A DNA stretch of 64,000 nt. It comes from Ichthyophis bannanicus. Lineage: Eukaryota > Chordata > Amphibia > Gymnophiona > Ichthyophiidae. A program made the position numbers and the translations under genes. Every line of letters starts with the position of its first letter. Within the stretch, counting starts at the first letter, position 1. The notes below the pieces were generated by a model, which saw only the letters and a program-made list of their open reading frames with translations, was not told the DNA's origin and did not search any database. The stretch is taken from positions 204,413,156-204,477,155 of the forward strand of contig CM066037.1 of the NCBI GenBank assembly GCA_033557465.1, in the 5' to 3' direction. Below, one piece after another: positions 19,840 to 31,689 of the stretch.

Positions 19840-21691
19840 ATGGAAAAACCAGCCTCCGGGTTCAAAAAATGCACTAAGTGTAGCAGTACTATTTCTGTTA
19901 CAGATACCCATGAATGGTGTCTTAAATGTTTGGGTCCTGAACACTCCATTCCGGATTGTCCGTCCAGCTCTCTAATGTCTAAACGGGGGTTACAGAACCG
20001 AGCAGCTAAGCTCCATGTGCTGTTTCCCGCTGATGCACCGTCGGTAGCATCGACATCTTCCAGGTCGTCTTCTCCTGATGGATCTCAGGTAACCAAACAT
20101 AAACCTAGCAGGTCCTCAAAGGGTAGATCTCCCTCTAAGCATCGAGATGCCTCCGGGCTTGCCCTCGAGGATCCTGCCCCAGCAAAACAACCCCGGCGGG
20201 AAGCTCCGGCTTCCAAAGCTCCTCCTATGGGGTTACAGGTTGACATCGATGGCACGGCCTCGACCGATCACCTGTTAGATTTCTCTGGGGTACCGGCACA
20301 ATCTCCCGGTACCGATTTCCAGGCATTCATGGCGTCGATGGATCAGAATGTTCTGTCCATGCAGCAGGCTATCACGGCCTTCATTCGAGCTGCGACGCCG
20401 ATGATACCACAACGAGCTCCGTTGTCGGTATCGGCTCCGGTACCGGCACCAGCGCCGATACCGGTACCGACTACATCGACATCGACCAGGATACCGACCG
20501 CAGCGGTTCATTGTCCAGGGCTACTTCTCGGTACCGATCCGGTACCGGGGACGCCCGATGTCGATACCGCTCGATACGCATATCGAGCGTTAGACGAGCA
20601 CCTTGACAGGCGATACTTCGATTCCTCTGGTGATTCTGATTCATCAGATGAGTCTCCTGAAGTATCCATAGCCCTTCCTGAGGAGCCTTCTTCTCCAAAA
20701 AGAAGAATATCTCCTCCAGAGGACTTGTCCTTATAAGACTTCATAAGAGAAGTAGCTAAAGGACTCTCTATTGCAGTAACCTCTGAATCAGAGCCTAGAG
20801 CAAAGAAATTAGATATTTTAGGATACTCTAAGGCTCCTAGAGAGGCAGTCACCTTACCAATTCATAAGATTCTTCATGAACACATGATTGATTTATGGGA
20901 GACTCCTCTCACTCTTTCTCCTCATTCTCGCAGAATGGACACTATGTATCGTGTCCCTCCTTGTCCTGGATTTCAGAAAACTCAGCTTCCTCACCATTCC
21001 ATTGTGGTGCAGTCAGCTATGAAGAGGATAAAGAGTACAAAGAGACACTCTTCTGCTCCTCCAGGAAGAGAATGCAGGACCTTGGATGCTTTTGGTAGGA
21101 AAATCTTCCAAGCCAGTATGCTTATTGCCAGAATCAACTCATATAGCCTTTACATGGGTATGTTTCTAAAAGAAGTTGCACAAAAACTGCACAACGTCCT
21201 CCCTTTTCTTTCAGAAGATAAAAGGGATGAATTCCTCCTTTGGCTTAAGCATACTCAAGACATTTCAAAGTTTTTCAACAGGGCAGCTTTTGACTCCTTT
21301 GAAGGTGCCAGCAGAGCCTCAGGCATTGCCATAGCTGCTCGCAGAATTGCTTGGCTCCAGGCTTCTGATCTAGAACCCTGGGTTCAAGATGGCTTAGGAA
21401 ATCTGCCCTGTACAGGTGAAAATCTATTTGGCAAAGAGTGGCAAATAAAAGCCACTCAAATGGATGCAGAGAACTCTGCTCTGGATAGACTTTCAAAGTC
21501 AACCTCCATTCCTGCCAAGAAAAAGATTTTTAAAAAAGTCTTTTTACAAAAAGGGCAGATTTCCTTCTACTTCTGGCCAAAAATCTTCTACAGGTCGCTT
21601 TGCCACTAAGCGTCAGCAACCTAAGCAGGCCAGGCCTAAGTCTACAGGGGCTGCTGCAACTCAGCAGTCCCAACCTCCTCAGGGTTTTTGA
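19840..21691 (+). pseudogene. DIRS-B gag-like gene (one stop, one frameshift)
   Basis: Homologous end to end with DIRS-A gag. It starts MEKPASGFKKC with the same Cys/His cluster at residues ~9-45, a Pro/Ser/acidic middle and a basic Gln/Lys tail ending PPQGF. Lesions: TAA at 20734-20736 (where DIRS-A has CAA, Gln) and a 1-base shift near 21540 in the Lys-rich tail. The Pro-rich middle (20270-20580) contains at least five GGTACC sites. The stop makes this a pseudogene unless read through. Confidence 0.88.
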
Positions 21692-21739
21692 CTTGATGCT
21701 AGAGAACTTAGCCTTTCTGGCTCTACAACAGCCAGAACC

Positions 21740-23616
21740 TCTCACCATTCCAGGAAGGTTAGCTCATTTTGCTCCCAGATGGGAGCAAATCACATCAGAG
21801 CAGTGGACCCTCTCCATCATAAGAGAGGGCTACAAACTTCATTTCTCAGACCTTCCTCCCCACACCATGGTGAGACACTTCAATTCTCCCACATCTCTTC
21901 TTGACCTTCTCGGTCAGGATGTGACTACCCTTCTTGCCCAAGGGGGCAATAGAAGAAGTTCCTCTTCTTCAACAAGGGTCAGGGTTCTACTCCCCCTATT
22001 TTCTCATTCCGAAGAAGACAGGGGGATACAGACCCATCTTAGATCTCAGAGAATTGAACAAATTCCTATGCAAGGAGAAGTTCAAGATGCTTTCTCTGGG
22101 CACTCTCCTTCCATACCTTCAAAGTCAGGATTGGCTTTGTTCTCTAGATCTCAAGGATGCGTACACACATGTCCTCATCCATCCATCTCACAGGAGATTC
22201 CTACGTTTTATTTTCCAAGAAAAACATTACCAATACAGAGTACTTCCTTTCGGTCTGGCCTCTGCTCCCAGAGTGTTCACCAAATGCATGGCAATAGTTG
22301 CTGCATTTCTACGCACTCTGGGAATATTTGTCTTCCCATACCTGGACGACTGGCTCATCAGAGCTCCATCTCAGTCAGAGGCCCAGATTTCCCTGGACCG
22401 CACAATGCGCATTCTGCAGTATCTGGGACTTGTGGTAAACCTCCCAAAGTCCCAGCTCACCCCTACTCAGTCCCTGGAATTCATAGGGGCCTGGTTGGAT
22501 ACCACCACTGCAAGGGCCTACCTTCCTCAGGCCCGTTGCCAACGTCTAGTGCAGTTAGCCTCCCAGATTCAGTCAAAGAACCACTTAACTGCCCGGGAGA
22601 TGCTACAACTGCTAGGCCACATGGCTTCCACAGTACATGTGGTACCCTATGCTCGCCTACACATGAGAGCAGCTCAATGGACTTTGACCACCCAGTGGAC
22701 TCAAGCTTCAGGAGCTCTCTCAGACCAAATAGCAACCTCCAAACGTCTCTTTTGGTCTCTCCAATGGTGGATGTCCACTCAAAATCTGTTGCTGGGGTTC
22801 CCCTTCCAACAGTTGTTGCCCCAAGCAACCCTCACAACAGATGCCTCCCAAACAGGTTGGGGAGCTCATCTACAAGACCTCTCCACTCAAGGCACTTGGT
22901 CCCCACTGGAGACCTCTCTTCATATCAACCACTTGGAACTTCGAGCAGTTTTTCTAGCTCTCAAGGTTTTTCATACCCTCCTCAGCTACAAGACAGTCCT
23001 CATCCATACGGACAATCAAGTAGCCATGTTTTAAATAAACAAGCAAGGAGGAACTGGCTCTCTGTCGCTTTGCAACGAAGCTTTAAGATTATGGGCCTTC
23101 GCCAGAGAGCATCAAATCCATCTCCTGGCAGTATACCTCCCAGGAATCCAAAACTCTTGGGCAGACAGACTCAGTCGAGTTCTGCTTCCACATGAATGGT
23201 CCCTGCATATGGATCAGGTACTCAGAATCTTCCAAGAATGGGGAACCCCGGACATAGACCTCTTTGCAAGTCTGTGGAATGCCAAACTTCCCCGGTTCTG
23301 TTCCAGAATTCCGTGTCAGGGAGTTCAGGCCAAGGATGCCTTCCTCCTTCACTGGGGTCAGGGCTTCCTGTATGCCTTTCCACCCATTCCCTTGATTCCC
23401 AAGATTCTATTCAAACTCCAGAGGGATCAAAGATCTATGATCCTCATAGCTCTACGCTGGCCACGCCAAGTGTGGTACCCTCTACTTCTGCATCTCTCCC
23501 AAGCACCCTCCCTGGACTTGGGAGCTGCTCCAGACCTCCTGTCCCAGGAGGAAGGGACTTTGTGGCACCCAAACCCCAAGTCCCTTCACCTCAGAGCTTG
23601 GTTACTGAAGGCCTAG
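21740..23616 (+). pseudogene. DIRS-B reverse transcriptase-RNase H-methyltransferase-like gene (broken)
   Basis: The N-terminal part ('GRLAHFAPRWEQITSEQW', from ~21755) is in one frame. An extra G near 21940 shifts it, after which the frame from 21934 carries 'GGYRPILDLRELNKF', 'LDLKDAYTH', YLDD (FVFPYLDDWL), then RNase H (TDAS, ELRA, TDNQ). A TAA at 23032-23034 replaces a Tyr codon in 'AMFY'. The frame then runs on through 'DLFAS', 'YAFPPIPLIP' and 'WPRQVW' to a stop at 23616. Compared with DIRS-A it keeps the ~80 bases of N-terminal RT that A has lost. Confidence 0.88.
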
Positions 23617-24632
23617 ACCTTCAAGACTTAAATCTTTCTCAGCAAGTGAAGGATATCCTCCATGCTTCCAGAAAACCTTCCACCAGGCGTTCCTATGCTT
23701 TTAAATGGAAAAGATTTTCCATTTGGTGTGCTGAAAAGGGTCTTGACCCTCTAGCACTACCTTTAACTTCTCTGTTAGATTATCTCCTGCATCTCTCCAA
23801 TGCAGGACTTAAGACAAATTCAGTAAGAGTCCATTTGAGTGCTATTGCAGCGTCCCTTAAGCCCATCAATGGACAACCTATCTCCTCTCATCCCCTCATT
23901 GCAAGATTCATGAGAGGCCTAACTTTGACTAAACCTCCCATTAGGCCTCCTCCGGTGGCATGGGACTTAAATTTGGTTCTTGGTCAGCTTATGAAGCCAC
24001 CTTTTGAACCTATAGCCACTACCTCCTTGAAATTCCTTTCCTGGAAGGTTATTTTTCTCATTGCAGTCACTTCTGCTCGCCGCATCAGTGAACTGCAGGC
24101 CTTAGTGGCTAATCCACGTTATACAAGGTTCCATCATGATAAGGTAGTCCTTAGGACAAATCCACACTTTATGCCTAAAGTGGTCTCGCCTTTTCATCTT
24201 AATCAAGTGGTATATTTACCTGTCTTTTTTCCAGCTCCTCATGCATCCAGTGCAGAGAGGAATCTTCATACTCTGGATTGTAAAAGAGCTCTTGCTTTTT
24301 ACTTACAAAGGACACAGCAACATAGAAAGTCTTCCCAGCTTTTTGTTGCTTTTGATCCTTCTAAGAGAACACTGTCCAATTGGATTGCTCAGTGTATTTC
24401 TTTCGCCTACCAGAGTAAGAACCTTTCTCTGGAGAGCCATGTCACAGCTCATAATGTGAGGGCCATGGCCACCTCTATGGCTCATCTAAATTCTGTGTCC
24501 ATCGACCAGATCTGTCGAGCAGCCACCTGGGCCTCGGTTCATACCTTCACAGCCCATTACTGCTTGGACAAGGACTCCCGCCGGGATGCCTTGTTTGGTC
24601 AGGCTGTCCTCAAACACCTGTTCCATTCTTAA
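23196..24632 (+). CDS. DIRS-B tyrosine recombinase
   Basis: An uninterrupted 478-codon frame collinear with the DIRS-A recombinase. It has Arg296 in 'ARRISEL', the HxxR box 'AHNVRAMA' and Tyr in 'TAHYCLDKD'. It lacks seven codons (the SHLGLPV segment of DIRS-A, near 24360) between core strands, which might or might not affect folding. The first ~140 codons overlap the RNase H/methyltransferase gene. The same frame is open upstream from 21600, with a single TGA at 23193-23195 overlapping the ATG at 23196 exactly as in DIRS-A. Confidence 0.88.
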   Translation: MVPAYGSGTQNLPRMGNPGHRPLCKSVECQTSPVLFQNSVSGSSGQGCLPPSLGSGLPVCLSTHSLDSQDSIQTPEGSKIYDPHSSTLATPSVVPSTSASLPSTLPGLGSCSRPPVPGGRDFVAPKPQVPSPQSLVTEGLDLQDLNLSQQVKDILHASRKPSTRRSYAFKWKRFSIWCAEKGLDPLALPLTSLLDYLLHLSNAGLKTNSVRVHLSAIAASLKPINGQPISSHPLIARFMRGLTLTKPPIRPPPVAWDLNLVLGQLMKPPFEPIATTSLKFLSWKVIFLIAVTSARRISELQALVANPRYTRFHHDKVVLRTNPHFMPKVVSPFHLNQVVYLPVFFPAPHASSAERNLHTLDCKRALAFYLQRTQQHRKSSQLFVAFDPSKRTLSNWIAQCISFAYQSKNLSLESHVTAHNVRAMATSMAHLNSVSIDQICRAATWASVHTFTAHYCLDKDSRRDALFGQAVLKHLFHS

Positions 24633-24746
24633 ACAACTCCTACCCTCCTTCCCTGGATGGATGCCTGAGATCCATAGGAGGACGCAGATCCCTTTCAGGG
24701 TCTCATATCCTTGGGGATCTCCCAGGCATCTTAGCTAGGGAGTCCC

Positions 24747-24842
24747 CATATGTGAAGACTCATTCCTGCTTGTTCCTGGAGATAGCACAGTTACTTACCT
24801 GTAACAGGTGATCTCTGGGAACAGCAGGAATAAGTCTTCACA
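24747..24842 (+). repeat. DIRS-B ICR
   Basis: 24747-24783 complements the left end and 24784-24842 the right end. The junction is the same as in DIRS-A (minus strand: gtgct|atctcc). Confidence 0.92.
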
Positions 24843-24924
24843 ACCCTCCCACCTCCCCTAGGAGTTGTACCTCTTTTCTATCTTTCCTTTCCTCTCTCTC
24901 TCTATTGTCTCAGCATTAAACTTG

Positions 24925-25112
24925 AACTGAGGAGAGTTGGTTAGGAAAGGCGGGAAGGCCGCGCGCAGGCGCTGTGGGATGCTCCCAAAAGCTTTCCTTT
25001 TTGGGAAGCTGGGGAGCGTTCCCGCAGGCTCCGTCGGTACCAATGTACCCATATGTGAAGACTTATTTCTGCTGTTCCCAGAGATCACCTGTTACAGGTA
25101 AGTAACTGTGCT
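24925..25112 (-). repeat. DIRS-B right inverted terminal repeat plus extension
   Basis: 24925-25085 mirrors the left ITR. 25086-25112 is the right-only extension with 'acctgttacaggtaagt'. Confidence 0.92.
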
Positions 25113-25775
25113 TTATGTGCTTGGCTCTTATCTTCACATTTAAGCGTGTTAGTAGGGAGGGTCTTTAGTTTGCTTGATCATAGAATTCTATGAATAGGAA
25201 GGTTTTGAGGGATTTGCTGAAATCCTTGAGGTCATTTAGCGCTCACAGTTCATCCAGGAGGGAATTCCAGAGGGCCGGTGCTGAGAGTGATATAGCTCTG
25301 GTAGAGGTAACTTGTTTTGTTTTATGGTATCCTGTGGGTGTGTGGAGTCTATTGCTGCCATTTGCTCATCTGGGCTGTTTGGTTGTGTCCCTGGTTAGTA
25401 AACTGAGGAGGACATCTGCTGTGCATAGGTGCATGATCTTGAATATGTTTATGGTTGTTTTGAATCTTGTCCGTGCAGATATCGGTAGCCAGTGCAGTTG
25501 CCGAAGTATAGGTATGATGTCTTCGTGCTTGGCTGTGCCAGTTATGATGCGAGCAGCAGTGTTCTGCACCAGTTGGAATGGATGGGTAGATTGCTTGGGT
25601 AGTCCTTTGTATAAGGAGTTTCCGTAGTCCAATATTGGGGTGATGACTGCTTGGCATACGGTGCGGAAATGGTCCTGGCTGAGGATTGGTTTGAGTCTCC
25701 TGATGAACTATACATGCATTAAGTCTGGTTCTGTTTGTTATCACAAGGATCATCTTGGGGCTGGGGCCCAATCTA
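25113..25775 (-). pseudogene. L2-type LINE RT, antisense (part 2, split by DIRS-B)
   Basis: The minus strand encodes 'MDYGNSLYKGLPK', 'QLVQNTAARIITGTAKH' and 'LRQLHWLPISARTRFK' (25632-25366). The C-terminal 'LWNSLLDE'-like end is near 25260. Stops are present. Together with 19333-19453 it was one L2 copy before DIRS-B inserted. Confidence 0.78.
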
Positions 25776-26258
25776 AAGCATGATTGTTGGAGATGAATGA
25801 CATTAATTTTATCTTAAAAGATCAACAAGTTGTTTATGAATGACCACTTTCACTGCTTTTGAGATAAAGGGCAAATTGGAAACTAGCTGATAGCTAGTCA
25901 CCAAGAAAGAGTCTAAATCATTTTTTCCTTAATAAAGGATGAATATGAGCTGTTATCCAAGCTACTGGAAAGCTTCCCACTGAAAGACCTTTTACTTACC
26001 ATGGTCTGAATCAGTGGTAACTGAAGGTATGTCATTAGATTTGAAGGGAAAGGGTCCAAACAGGAGGTAAATTGATCCTTTTTTTTTAAAATTCAACGAG
26101 TTTTCATGGTTATTGAACAAGTATAAGACATATTATGATTAGAGACTATAGAAACATTGGATCTCTGTGCCTTGCACTAAATGCTCCAGTTGAGGGATTC
26201 CATATTGATGCCACTCTGACCAGTAAAGGAATCTGTGATTAAATTGAAAAACCATATT
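25776..26258 (-). pseudogene. LINE (L2/CR1-like) RT fragment, antisense
   Basis: The minus strand reads 'LDSFLVTSYQLVSNLPFISKAVKVVIHKQL' in pieces between 25940 and 25800, the RT 'YRPVSNLPFLSK' motif. Upstream 'LDPFPS' is near 26050. The reading frame is heavily broken. DIRS-C inserted at its upstream side. Confidence 0.55.
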
Positions 26259-26420
26259 CTCCAGGAACAAGCAGGAAGTCAGTCCTCACATATGGGTGAT
26301 GTTGGCGCCGACGGAGCCCTCGTGCGGAGCAGTTCCCCAGCTTTCAAAGAAAGCTTTTGGGATTGTATCTCGCATTCGCGGTCCCCTTCTCGCCCAAGGG
26401 TGCCATCTTGCTCAGTCGTC
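26259..26420 (+). repeat. DIRS-C left inverted terminal repeat
   Basis: Mirrors 41410-41559. The terminal dyad here has a GGCGCC core (ttggcgccgacgg) instead of family 1's GGTACC. Confidence 0.88.
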
Positions 26421-26662
26421 TTTTTTCCGCAGAGCCCAACGGACATGGTCCCGTTTCCACCATAGAAAAAGTAGAAAAGTTGAATAATTTCTTTCAACTT
26501 CCCGGTTCGACGCTGTTTCCCCTTCCCGCCTTCGGCTCGGTACACTGGTATTGAGTCCAGTCATATTTTTCGTTTTTTGTCCTTCGTGACTAGAGTTCGT
26601 GCTCTTTTTATTTTTCACTGGCAGCCCAGTCATTTGACCTCGCAGGGGCCCTTTTTCCCCCG

Positions 26663-26798
26663 ATGGCTGCCAGCGGGTTTAAAAAGTGTGGTCGGTGTAA
26701 GAAGTTAATGTCTCTCACCGACACACACGACTGCTGCCTCCGATGCCTCGGCCCTGACCATGACCCAGTGGTCTGTGGGCCGTGTGGTAAGATGTCTT
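26663..26798 (+). pseudogene. DIRS-C gag, N-terminal fragment
   Basis: Starts MAASGFKKC, with the same Cys/His cluster as the other gags (CGRCKKLM, DTHDCCLRCLGPDHD, CGPCGKMS). It is cut at ~26798 by an L2 insertion; gag resumes at 27723. Confidence 0.85.
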
Positions 26799-27718
26799 TG
26801 AATACCTCCGAGCAACCAACCGAGCCATTTTCTACAAATTGAAAGTTCTTCAACCACTTCGCACTATCCTTGAGAAATCTGACTTCAGAACTGTTGCGCA
26901 AGCCCTCATCATTCCTCACTTAGACTATTGCAACGCCATTCTGCAAGGCCTTCCCAAGAGCACCCTAAATATCTTGCAAATGGCTCAAAATGTTGCTGCA
27001 AGAGTCATCATGGAAAAAAGCGTCTCTGAACACATCACGCCAGTACTAATGGAGCTGCATTGGCTCCCAGTTGCCGCCCGCATCATATTCAAACTTCTCA
27101 TAACCACTTTTAAACTCATTCACAATATCGCACCATCCTACCTCGACAACCTAATCACTATCCAACCACACAACAGGAACAGAAGAACCATAAATCGCAA
27201 CACTCTCTGTGTACCAACCAGCATAAGAGCTGTCAAAGCAGAAACAAGCAATAGAGCATTCTCATATGCAGCACCAATCCACTGGAACCAACTCCCTCAC
27301 GAGCTACGATCAACGAATGATTTGAGAGACTTTAGAAAAAAACTCAAAACCCACTTATTCCAGGTTCACTACCACCTGACTTAGACTGCGACACCCCTAT
27401 GCTCGCTGAACCTAGATAGTTTCTGACTGCCGCGAAGGCATTTAGTAAGCCGGTATTTAACCTTGTATATTTGTATATTTCTGCCCCCACCCACACCCCT
27501 ACAATTAAATGTATATTTAGATTTGTGAGCTCTCATCTAATGTATATTGAAACCAATTGATCTTCCTTTGATGTGTAAATCAATACTCAATCTAACTGTA
27601 TATCTTAAAAATTCACTGTATTGTACGATACATTATGATTATGTAAAGTAAACCGCTGCTGATCGTAGGAAGTAGCGGTATACAAATGTTTTCTAAATAA
27701 ATAAATAAATTAAAAAAA
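26799..27718 (+). mobile_element. L2-type LINE inserted in DIRS-C gag
   Basis: A 5'-truncated copy with an open 181-codon C-terminal RT frame at 26839-27384 ('PHLDYCNAILQGLPKS', 'LHWLPVAARIIFK', 'HWNQLPHELR'). Its 3' UTR ends in 'agtagcggtatacaaatg' and (AAAT)n at 27700-27715. The flanking 'tctt' at 26795-26798 and 27719-27722 is a possible 4-bp target duplication. The good frame and neat borders suggest recent arrival. Confidence 0.87.
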
Positions 27719-27722
27719 TCTT

Positions 27723-29303
27723 AAGAGCAGGCAGCACCAGTGTGACAGGATTTTTCCTGAGTCTGCATCCGCCCAAGCCTGGACCTCGTCTGAGGCCTTG
27801 ACATCTCGGGACTCGGAGCCCGAGCACCATCGTGTATCTTCTGAGCGGGGGTCTCCCTCCAGGGAACACCGGAGGAAGAAAAAACTCGTGAGGGCAGCGT
27901 CTCTGGACGCCTCGGATCGGCCTGGGCCCTCAGGTTCCAGAAAGCAGAGCCCAGACTGCTGCCCCAGGTCCTTGGAGTCGGAGAGGCCTGCTAAGCAACC
28001 TCGCAAGGAGCCGGAGACATCGGACAAGGTAATTTCTGTTATCCTCGTAGACTCTCCTCCGGGAGAGCCGGCGTCGTGACCCGAGCCGGGAGCTGCGGAA
28101 CCTTCTGAGCTCGGTCTCAGGATGGCGGCCCTGGAGAGCAGCATGGCAGCCTTCATGGAGCAGCAGCGGACGCTGATGGCCGGCCTCGCCGGTCCATCCG
28201 CCCCGATCACCGGGACTTCGATGTCGAAGTTGACACCGGAGGCCGAGCCGATCCTTGAGTCGATCAGGTCTCGAGTCGATCCTCGGCCAAGGTCCCCCTT
28301 GATCTCCCATTCAGGAACGAGGTCATCGGGGTGGTTGGGCTTGAAGCCCTCGAGGCCGGAGCCCATCGAGTCCTCCTCAGAGGACTCGGCGTGGGAGACA
28401 GAGGAGGAAGACTCCCCAGACACCCACCTAACCCGGTGTATCCCATCGGACTCTCCGGGCTCGGAGCCTTGGAGAAGGTCCCCTCCGGAGGACACTCGGT
28501 TCTCGGACTTCGTAAGGGACAAGGCCAAGGCTTTGGCATTCCCTGCGGATAATGAGGAGGTGCCAAAGAGCTCAAGGCCCTCCAGTATGACTCTCCCCCG
28601 AAGGAAGCCCTTACTGTACTGGTGCCTCTGATGTTGGAACGGCTGATGCTCCGCATGTAGGAGTCCCCGGCCTCGATGCTGGTGCTCAGCAAGCGGGTCG
28701 ATTCCATTTTTTGAGTCCGCAAGAGTCCTGGGTTCCAGAAAGCACAGTTGTGCATGGTTGTGGAACTGGCCATGCAACGGCTGAAAAGCTAAAAGATGCA
28801 CTCCTCAGTGCCTCCTGGCCAGGAGGCCCGGAACCTGGACGCCCTTGATAGAAAGTTCTACCATGGCTTGATGCTGTCATGCCGTGTCCAAACCTACCAG
28901 CTGTACATGGGCATGTACTTGCGGGACCTGGCAAAGGAGATTGCCCAGTTCTCAGCTGGTCTCTCCGGGGAGCCCTTGCAGCACTTCAAGGCCTTGTCCA
29001 CGGGGATCCGAGAGTGCTCGAAGTTCATGTCTCAAGCAGCTTACGACGGCTTTGAGGCTTCATCTTGAGTAGCCGCAGCCAGCATCGGTGCATGCCGTCA
29101 GGCCTGGCTCATGTCGTCGGACCAGGAGCCATGGGTTCAGGACAAGTTGGTCGATGTCCTGTGCCGAGGTGACAACCTGTTCAGCAAACCCATGACGGAA
29201 AAAGCTGCAGAAATCTAGTCCGAGTACTTGACCCAGACAAGGTTGTCGAAGAAGATATCTACACCTTCTCACAAGAAGAAGGCCTCGGGGAAAAAGCCCC
29301 TTT
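27723..29303 (+). pseudogene. DIRS-C gag, middle part (degraded)
   Basis: Continues gag downstream of the L2. Alignable blocks include 'MAALESSMAAFMEQQRTLMAGL' (28122-28190), Ser/Glu-rich text, 'TRFSDFVRDKAKAL' (28494-28535), 'GMYLRDLAKEI' (28912-28944) and 'SSDQEPWVQDKLVDV'-like (29120-29160). Stops and frameshifts occur throughout (e.g. near 28076, 28660, 28791 and 29066). DIRS-D interrupts it in the Lys-rich tail at 29303; the tail resumes at 36433. Confidence 0.8.
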
Positions 29304-29461
29304 CTCCAGGACCAAGCAGGAAGTCAGTCCTCACATACGGGTGACATCGACGTCGATGGAGCCCCTGCGGAGCATTTCCCCAGCTTTCTATGAAAGCCTT
29401 TGGGAATGCAGGCATGCATGCGTGGTCCTCTTCCCGCCTAAAGGTGCCATCTTGCTCAGTC
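29304..29461 (+). repeat. DIRS-D left inverted terminal repeat
   Basis: Mirrors 36247-36401. Contains the perfect dyad 'catcgacgtcgatg' with a GACGTC core. Confidence 0.92.
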
Positions 29462-29713
29462 TCTCTTTTTCCGTGAAGCCCGTTGCACGTGTGTCCTAGT
29501 CCTCCCGGAAAATAGTTGGATTTTTTTGCGATTCCTTCGCTGTTTTTTCTCCGGTTCGACGCCGGTTCCCCTCCCGCCGGGTTCGGTACACCGGTATCGA
29601 GCCCGATCTTATTTTTTCGTTTTTTGCCCTTCGTGGCTGGCGTGCATGCCCTTTTTTTCTTTTTCCCTGGAAGGCCGGTCCTTTGACCTCGCGGGGACTC
29701 TCTTTTTTCCCCG

Positions 29714-31652
29714 ATGGCTTCCAGTGGTTTCAAGAAGTGTGATCGGTGCAAGAAACTAATGTCTCTCACCGACACACACGACTCCTGCCTTCGGTGCCTG
29801 GGTCCTGACCACGATCCTAAGATCTGTGGACCATGTGGAAAGATGTCCTCCAAGGCGCTTCGAAGTTGTCAGCACCAAAAGGAAAGACTTTTCTCTGACT
29901 CGGCCTCCGGCCAGGCCCGAACTTCGTCTGCGGCCTCGACATCTCGGGAGTCTGATCCCGAGTACCGTCGGGGCTCCTCGGACAGGGGGTCCCCCGACCG
30001 AGAACGAAAGAGGAAGAAGCGGCTCGCGAGGGCAGCATCCGAGGAGGTCCCTGGCTCCTTGAGAGCTAGGTCTCGGACCCCCGACCGCTGTCCCGGGCCC
30101 GTGGAACAGGAGAAGCCGCCAAAAGTACCTCGTGTGGAGCCAGAGTCTGCTGGACACGTAAGTCCTGTAGTCCTCGTGGACTCTCCTCCCAGAGAGCCGA
30201 CGTCGGGCCCGGTGCCTCTGGGGCCCGAGTCGGTGGCTGCTGAGTCTCCTGAGCTGGGTTTCAGGCTGACAGCCTTGGAGTGCAGATTGTCTGCCTTCAT
30301 GGAACAGCAGCGGGCACTGATGGCCAGCCTGTCTGGCGCATCTGCCCCGACCACAGGGACATCGACGTCGAAGTCAACCCCGGAGACCGAGCCGATACTC
30401 GAGACCATGAAGGCTCGAGGTCGACCTCGGTCGCGGTCTCCCTCGACCTCCCGCTCGGGACCAAGGGTGTCGACACCAGTGCCTTCGGCGTCGGGGCGGG
30501 TGCTCACAGGCCCTGCGCGGTCGGAGCCCGATTCGTCATCGGACGAGTCCACCTGGGAGACGGAGGACGAGGAGTCCCCAGACACCTTCCGGACTCGGTG
30601 CGTCCCGACGGACTCACCACAGTCTGAGCCCCGGAGTAGATCCCCTCTGGAGGATACCCGGTTCTCGGAGTTCGTCCGGGATATGGCCACTGCGTTGGCT
30701 ATCCCTGCTGATACCAAGGAGGAGCCTCGAGCCGAAGAGCTCGAGGCCCTCCAGTATGACTCTCCTCCGAAGGAGGCCTTTACTGTTCCAATTCCTCCGA
30801 TGCTGGAACGGCTCCTCTTCCGGATGTGGGAGGCAACGGCCTCGGCGCCGGTTCTAAGCAAGTGGGTCGATTCCATTTATCGACTCCGGAAGAGCCCTGT
30901 TTTTCAAAAAGCGCAGCTACCACACCATTCCATGGTGGTGGAATTGACCATGCATCGTCTCAAAAGTCAGAAGATGCACTCCGCTGTGCCCCCTGGCAGG
31001 GAGGCCCGGAACCTGGATGGTTTTGGTAGAAAGTGCTTCCAGGGCTCGATGCTTGCTTGCCATGTCCAGTCTTATCAGCTGTACATGGGTATGTACTTGC
31101 GAGACCTGGCCAAGGAGCTGGCCGGGTTCTCTGCTGGTCTCTCCGGGGAACCCTTGCAGAGGTTCAAGTCCTTGTCCTCGGGGATACGGGAATGCTCTTA
31201 AGTTTATGTCCCGTGCTGCCTACGATGGCTTTGAGGCTTCGGCTCGTGTTGCGGCAGCCGGCATCACGGCCCAACGCCAGGCGTGGTTGCAGTCATCGGA
31301 CCTCGAGCCTTGGGTTCAGGACAAGTTGGTCGATGTCCCTTGCCGAGGTGAGAACCTTTTTGGCAAGCCCATGACCGAGAAGGCCACACAGCTCCAAACC
31401 GAGCACCTCATGAGGACAAGGCTGTCTAGAAAGACTTCTGCCCCTTCTCAGAAAAAGAAGGGCTCTGGTAAAAAGCCCTTTTACCCGAGGAAGGGCACTG
31501 CCTACAAACAGTTCCCACAGTACCAGGCCTCCCACGCTCCCCCACAGGGTCAGCAGGCCAAGGGGCAGGGGAATGGGCCCCGTAGGCAGAGGGCCCCCAA
31601 GCCTCCAGCTCCTGCTCCTACTCAGCAGGGTGGGGTTTTTTTGACTCCTTAG
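29714..31652 (+). pseudogene. DIRS-D gag-like gene (single frameshift)
   Basis: Starts MASSGFKKCDRCKKLM with the conserved Cys/His cluster (DTHDSCLRCLGPDHD, CGPCGKMS). Open to 31201, then one extra T near 31197 shifts the frame. The rest (31204-31652) continues through 'SSDLEPWVQDKLVDVPCRGENLFGK' and a basic tail to a stop at 31652. The middle is rich in Ser, Pro, Arg and acid. 'FMEQQRALMASL' near 30300 looks helical. It would be ~645 residues without the shift, near-intact and about the size of the other family-2 gags. The long antisense open frame across it (30876-29869) is a composition effect. Confidence 0.87.
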
Positions 31653-31689
31653 GCATAGTCTCTCCGTCCCTGCTCTCCCAACCCTGCAC

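Larger units (their letters stand above)
19454..25112 (+). mobile_element. DIRS-B, complete family-1 DIRS retrotransposon
   Basis: 5.66 kb from 'atctccagg' (19454) to 'gtaactgtgct' (25112), with the same plan and close sequence similarity to DIRS-A. Gag has a stop and a frameshift, RT has a frameshift and a stop, and the recombinase is open. It is inserted in an antisense L2 (19333-19453 and 25113-25775). No target duplication is seen beyond a shared 'ct'. Confidence 0.93.

Noticed and set aside
27710..28801. 363-codon open frame on the minus strand, and similar long antisense frames (30876-29869, 55689-54979)
   Set aside because: They run antisense to DIRS gag and exist because GC-rich, Ser/Pro-coding gag lacks stops on the other strand. 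They have no conserved start and no recognised domain.
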